A DNA stretch of 64,000 bases from Aquincolibacterium sp041674705 (GTDB lineage: Bacteria > Omnitrophota > Omnitrophia > Omnitrophales > Aquincolibacteriaceae): NCBI GenBank assembly GCA_041674705.1, contig JBAYVF010000001.1, positions 130,477 to 194,476 on the forward strand, written 5' to 3'. A model generated the notes under the pieces. It made no database searches. It was given only the letters and a program-made list of their open reading frames with translations, and was not told the DNA's origin. The stretch's first letter is position 1. Every line of letters begins with the position of its first letter. Shown here in pieces: positions 61,956 to 64,000 of the stretch. A program made the translations under genes and the position numbers.

Positions 61956-62043
61956 AGTCCCAATTCGTGTCATCCCGCCGCTACAAAGGCGGGATGGGGC
62001 AGTCCTCGTCAACCATTTAAGAAGTAAAATTTATGACGAGGAC
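61956..62043 (+). repeat. Family A two-hairpin element, copy A6
   Basis: AGTCCCAATT..GGGGCA whose inner stem is ATCCCGCC/GGCGGGAT, unlike other copies, followed by the perfect 9-bp stem GTCCTCGTC/GACGAGGAC. The gap 61934-62259 also contains the hairpin at 62104 and a tRNA-like fragment at 62175. Confidence 0.85.
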
Positions 62044-62103
62044 AGAACTTCTGAAATTTGGTATACTTCCGTCTCTTATTTGACCCCAGATTCGTTCGGG
62101 GCG

Positions 62104-62137
62104 CCCTGATTTCTATAAAAATTTCAAGGAAATCAGG
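62104..62137. repeat. Family A single hairpin, copy A7
   Basis: CCTGATTTC/GAAATCAGG is a perfect 9-bp stem with a 15-base A/T-rich loop. Resembles the CTGATT module of copies A2 and A5. Confidence 0.7.
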
Positions 62138-62174
62138 ACTGCCTCCGAAGTCTGTTGAGATTTTTAATTAAGGT

Positions 62175-62190
62175 TCATCGGGGCGTAGCG
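62175..62190 (+). repeat. 16-base copy of the tRNA-Pro 5' end
   Basis: TCATCGGGGCGTAGCG repeats exactly at 62492-62507, where it covers the GIY-YIG stop codon and the start of tRNA-Pro. The two copies flank the nuclease gene. Confidence 0.85.
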
Positions 62191-62259
62191 GTCGCCACTA
62201 ATGCTTGGGCGGCCAGCCCCCCAGTGTTTCAGTGGCGGGCGCAGCAGAATAGATTAAAA

Positions 62260-62505
62260 ATGAATTATTGTGTTTATATTCTGGAAAGTCAGAAAAACGG
62301 TTCGCGGTACATAGGCTTCACCCAGGATCTGGCAAAGCGCCTTCAGGAACATAATTCCGGGAGAAATGTTTCTACCCGAAGCAAAGGGCCATGGAAGCTC
62401 TTATATTCTGAAGAGCAGCCAACAAAATTATTGGCTGGGAAGCGTGAAAAGTTCTTTAAGAGTGGCCACGGACGAATTGTTATAAAAAATCTCATCGGGG
62501 CGTAG
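62260..62505 (+). CDS. GIY-YIG nuclease, small
   Basis: 81 residues. YCVYILESQKNGSRYIGFTQDLAKRLQEHNSGRNVSTRSKGPWKLLYSEE is the YhbQ/UPF0213 single-domain GIY-YIG form, with Arg and the HN motif present. Its stop TAG lies inside tRNA-Pro, ten bases in. The flanking 16-base repeat suggests insertion next to the tRNA. Real gene; mobility is inferred. Confidence 0.85.
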   Translation: MNYCVYILESQKNGSRYIGFTQDLAKRLQEHNSGRNVSTRSKGPWKLLYSEEQPTKLLAGKREKFFKSGHGRIVIKNLIGA

Positions 62506-62569
62506 CGCAGCCTGGTAGCGCACACGCTTGGGGTGCGTGCGGTCGAAGGTTCAAATCCTTTCGCCCCGA
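62496..62569 (+). tRNA. tRNA-Pro (GGG)
   Basis: Acceptor CGGGGCG/CGCCCCG, D stem GCGC/GCGC, anticodon stem CACGC/GCGTG with loop TTGGGGT (GGG at 62530-62532) and T stem AAGG/CCTT. No CCA is encoded. The first ten bases overlap the end of the nuclease gene. Confidence 0.95.
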
Positions 62570-62702
62570 AATTCAGAAAGCCTGGGAGTTTATCTCCCGG
62601 GCTTTTTGTGTTTATGGAGGCGGACGAGAGATTTTTCGCCAAAGGACGAATCCGTCCGACGCAGTGTGGCGGAGAAGGAAGCGTTTGCAAGGGCGGGTGG
62701 CC

Positions 62703-62778
62703 GTCCCAATTGACAATTAGTGCTTTAAAGAAAATTGGGACTGCATTGATTTCCAATTATTAATCTATAGAGAATCAG
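62703..62778. repeat. Family A hairpin pair, copy A8
   Basis: GTCCCAATT/AATTGGGAC (62703-62741) is a perfect 9-bp stem, followed by an imperfect TGATT/AATCA hairpin. Lies in the 377-base gap 62570-62946. Confidence 0.75.
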
Positions 62779-62805
62779 GCGACCCGAAGCGGAGCGGAGG
62801 GCGCC

Positions 62806-62876
62806 TCCGCCAAACAGCGCGTCGGACCCGTCCGACAAAGCGCTGTTGGACAGGCTCGCCAGCGCTTTGTGGCGGG
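62806..62876. repeat. GC-rich nested inverted repeat
   Basis: AACAGCGC-GTCGGA and TCCGAC-GCGCTGTT form a nested stem (62813-62847). An outer pair CCGCCAAACAGCGC / GCGCTTTGTGGCGGG brackets it. No coding sequence; could be a leader structure. Rest of the gap shows nothing else. Confidence 0.55.
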
Positions 62877-62946
62877 AAATCCTTTCTTTCGTCCTCTCCG
62901 AGCCTACCGGCTCGTAAAGCCGGCGGCCGATGCTTTTATTTTTCCT

Positions 62947-63375
62947 ATGATCGCAAGCATTGCTTTAGTCCTCTCCGGATGTTCCGTGGATGTTCCTTCC
63001 CATGCGACCCGGGAGAAGATTTACCAAGCATACGAGAGCGATATTGATGCTATCCAGTCAAGATTCGCATCTGCTGGAACGCTAGATGTATTACGGTTCG
63101 ATCAGTTCAAACCACAACTCAGTGATGATATTCTCGCCATCAAAGTGGAAAATGAATCTTCCGCAGAATCTCCAGATGCTTATAAAAAAAATAAGCTTGA
63201 GGGCTCGGAATACCAGCTGTGGAATAAGGCCGGGATTGGGCAAGTGATCATGGATGGCCGTGAAGAAAAATGTCTGGTTTACAAAATTGAGGGCGGCGGT
63301 CGCGAAGCCGTCCTATTCATTAAGGATCGAAGCGCTGTCACGAGTCATTCAACGCAAAATACAGGCAATGCTTGA
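62947..63375 (+). CDS. Putative lipoprotein
   Basis: 142 residues from ATG 62947. Lipobox LVLSGC at about 10-15 gives a short lipoprotein signal. The body is hydrophilic; no family recognised. The frame stays open upstream, but that part lacks a lipoprotein signal. Confidence 0.55.
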   Translation: MIASIALVLSGCSVDVPSHATREKIYQAYESDIDAIQSRFASAGTLDVLRFDQFKPQLSDDILAIKVENESSAESPDAYKKNKLEGSEYQLWNKAGIGQVIMDGREEKCLVYKIEGGGREAVLFIKDRSAVTSHSTQNTGNA

Positions 63376-63625
63376 ATTAAAAAGCAGTATCTTAAATAAG
63401 ATTATCTGTCCCGAAATCCATTTGTTCTCTCTATGCTAGAGTAGCCTGGGTTCTGATGCAGCCGGATGCCGCACTCCCTCGTCGGATTGCGCGTCTTAGA
63501 CGGGAGCTACAAATCTCCGCTCTCCCTTTCCTTGGATTTTTAGATGTTTTAGTCCGTTGGAAAGGGTTAAGATATTGCCCGCTCAAGAAGAATCGAGGGC
63601 GCAAAAAACTGCAAAGAGGCAAAGC
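63376..63625 (+). other. Structured 250-base leader
   Basis: No gene seen. Clear stems are CGTC-TTA-GACG (near 63497), CCCTTTCC/GGAAAGGG (about 63526 and 63560) and a GCCC..GGGC hairpin near 63579-63602. It could be a regulatory leader of the next gene; no riboswitch consensus matches. Confidence 0.4.
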
Positions 63626-64000
63626 ATGAAAATGCAAAAGGCTCGAAGGATCGCCGCTATTTTTTCTATTTTCAGTTTAGCTTTTTCACAGGGTCTTTCA
63701 GCCGGGATTGCGGCGAACGGCATATCGACAAGGGCAACGACCACCCTCGGGTCGCTGGTCCGCGTAACCACCAGTGCGGGACTCGTCAGCGCCCTGAACA
63801 ATGCGACCGGCGGCGAAGAGATCGTGCTTGCGGCCGGCAACTATGCTCCGATCAACTTTAGCAAGAAACAGTACTCCAGTTATGTCACGATCCGCTCCGA
63901 AGATCCGGCCAATCGCGCGATCTTTGACACCATCAATCTTACCAATGTCAGCTATATGCGTTTCCAGGATGTTGTCATCCATCACGACCGGCTGGCCACC
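63626..64000 (+). CDS. Start of an exported beta-helix protein, PL6/chondroitinase B-like (partial)
   Basis: 125 residues to the right edge. Signal peptide (about 1-27: IAAIFSIFSLAFSQGLSAG), then SAGLVSALNNATGGEEIVLAAGNYAPINFSKK, YVTIRSEDP, FDTINLTNVSYMRFQDVVIHH, the repeating beta-helix pattern of PL6-type or CBM-like exported enzymes. AGAGG before ATG. The rest lies beyond the window, so catalytic residues are unseen. Confidence 0.75.
   Translation, partial: MKMQKARRIAAIFSIFSLAFSQGLSAGIAANGISTRATTTLGSLVRVTTSAGLVSALNNATGGEEIVLAAGNYAPINFSKKQYSSYVTIRSEDPANRAIFDTINLTNVSYMRFQDVVIHHDRLAT

Noticed and set aside
62528..62763. Small reading frames downstream of tRNA-Pro
   Set aside because: They overlap the tRNA and repeats, lack ribosome sites and recognisable domains.
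63376..63625. c-di-GMP riboswitch in the leader of the last gene
   Set aside because: The conserved GEMM core bases are not present.

Overview
The window looks like a chromosomal segment of a diderm (Gram-negative) bacterium. Supporting genes are an LptF/G permease, a heptose epimerase, a two-partner-secretion (TpsB) outer-membrane protein and several exported beta-rich proteins. No rRNA or strong taxonomic marker is present. The gene set and the mix of small exported proteins would fit an uncultivated PVC-related lineage such as Omnitrophota, but that is inference. Genes are dense, mostly on the + strand, in short operons with frequent 1-20 base overlaps.

Layout. 1-8.5 kb: a divergent split ETF (etfB, etfA), a phosphate-uptake pair (DUF47 + Pit), a DUF2490 protein, then ETF-quinone oxidoreductase coupled to a fused EtfB-EtfA. 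8.6-16.8 kb: small membrane and PDZ proteins, a thioredoxin-fold protein, thiD, thrH, HIT, DUF4870, a YkgJ-type cysteine-cluster protein, a histidine kinase and a PilT-like ATPase. 16.8-22.6 kb: AI-2E-type permease, heptose epimerase, folB, and an RNA-modification run (TrmA/RlmD-type, TrmB, RsuA/RluB-type). 22.8-28.9 kb: a sulfur/methionine island (Rrf2 regulator, metY, YezD-like, DUF3034 porin-like, cysK, metX, metW). 28.9-36.8 kb: queF, tpx, TPR, HAD phosphatases, a DEDD exonuclease, a DsbD-like protein and LptF/G. 37-48.8 kb: tRNA(CAU), tilS, ftsH, folP, yebC, ruvC-ruvA-ruvB, DUF2905, cdaA-cdaR (c-di-AMP), pdxJ, nnrD and a radical SAM enzyme. 48.9-64 kb: PD-(D/E)XK nuclease, cupin, DJ-1, CYTH, EF-P, response regulator, DHH phosphoesterase, TpsB, LemA, two TPM proteins, MalQ, DsbA-like + MauE/DoxX-like, a GIY-YIG nuclease abutting tRNA-Pro, a lipoprotein and the start of a beta-helix enzyme-like protein.

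The most unusual content is between the genes. I see four unrelated families of small structured repeats. Family A (8 loci): tandem hairpins with mostly 9-bp stems whose sequences change from copy to copy while staying paired, with A-rich loops; several abut or enter gene starts (trmB, the AI-2E permease, a TPR gene). Family B (3 loci): 100-120 bp elements with 13-14 bp terminal inverted repeats that leave a Shine-Dalgarno-like sequence in front of cysK and yebC. Family C (1 locus): a TGTCATTCCCGC...ATGACA palindrome of a widespread type. Family D (8 loci): long inverted repeats whose arms are built from 7- or 8-base tandem units, with a different unit at each locus. Families A and D are the best candidates for something undescribed.
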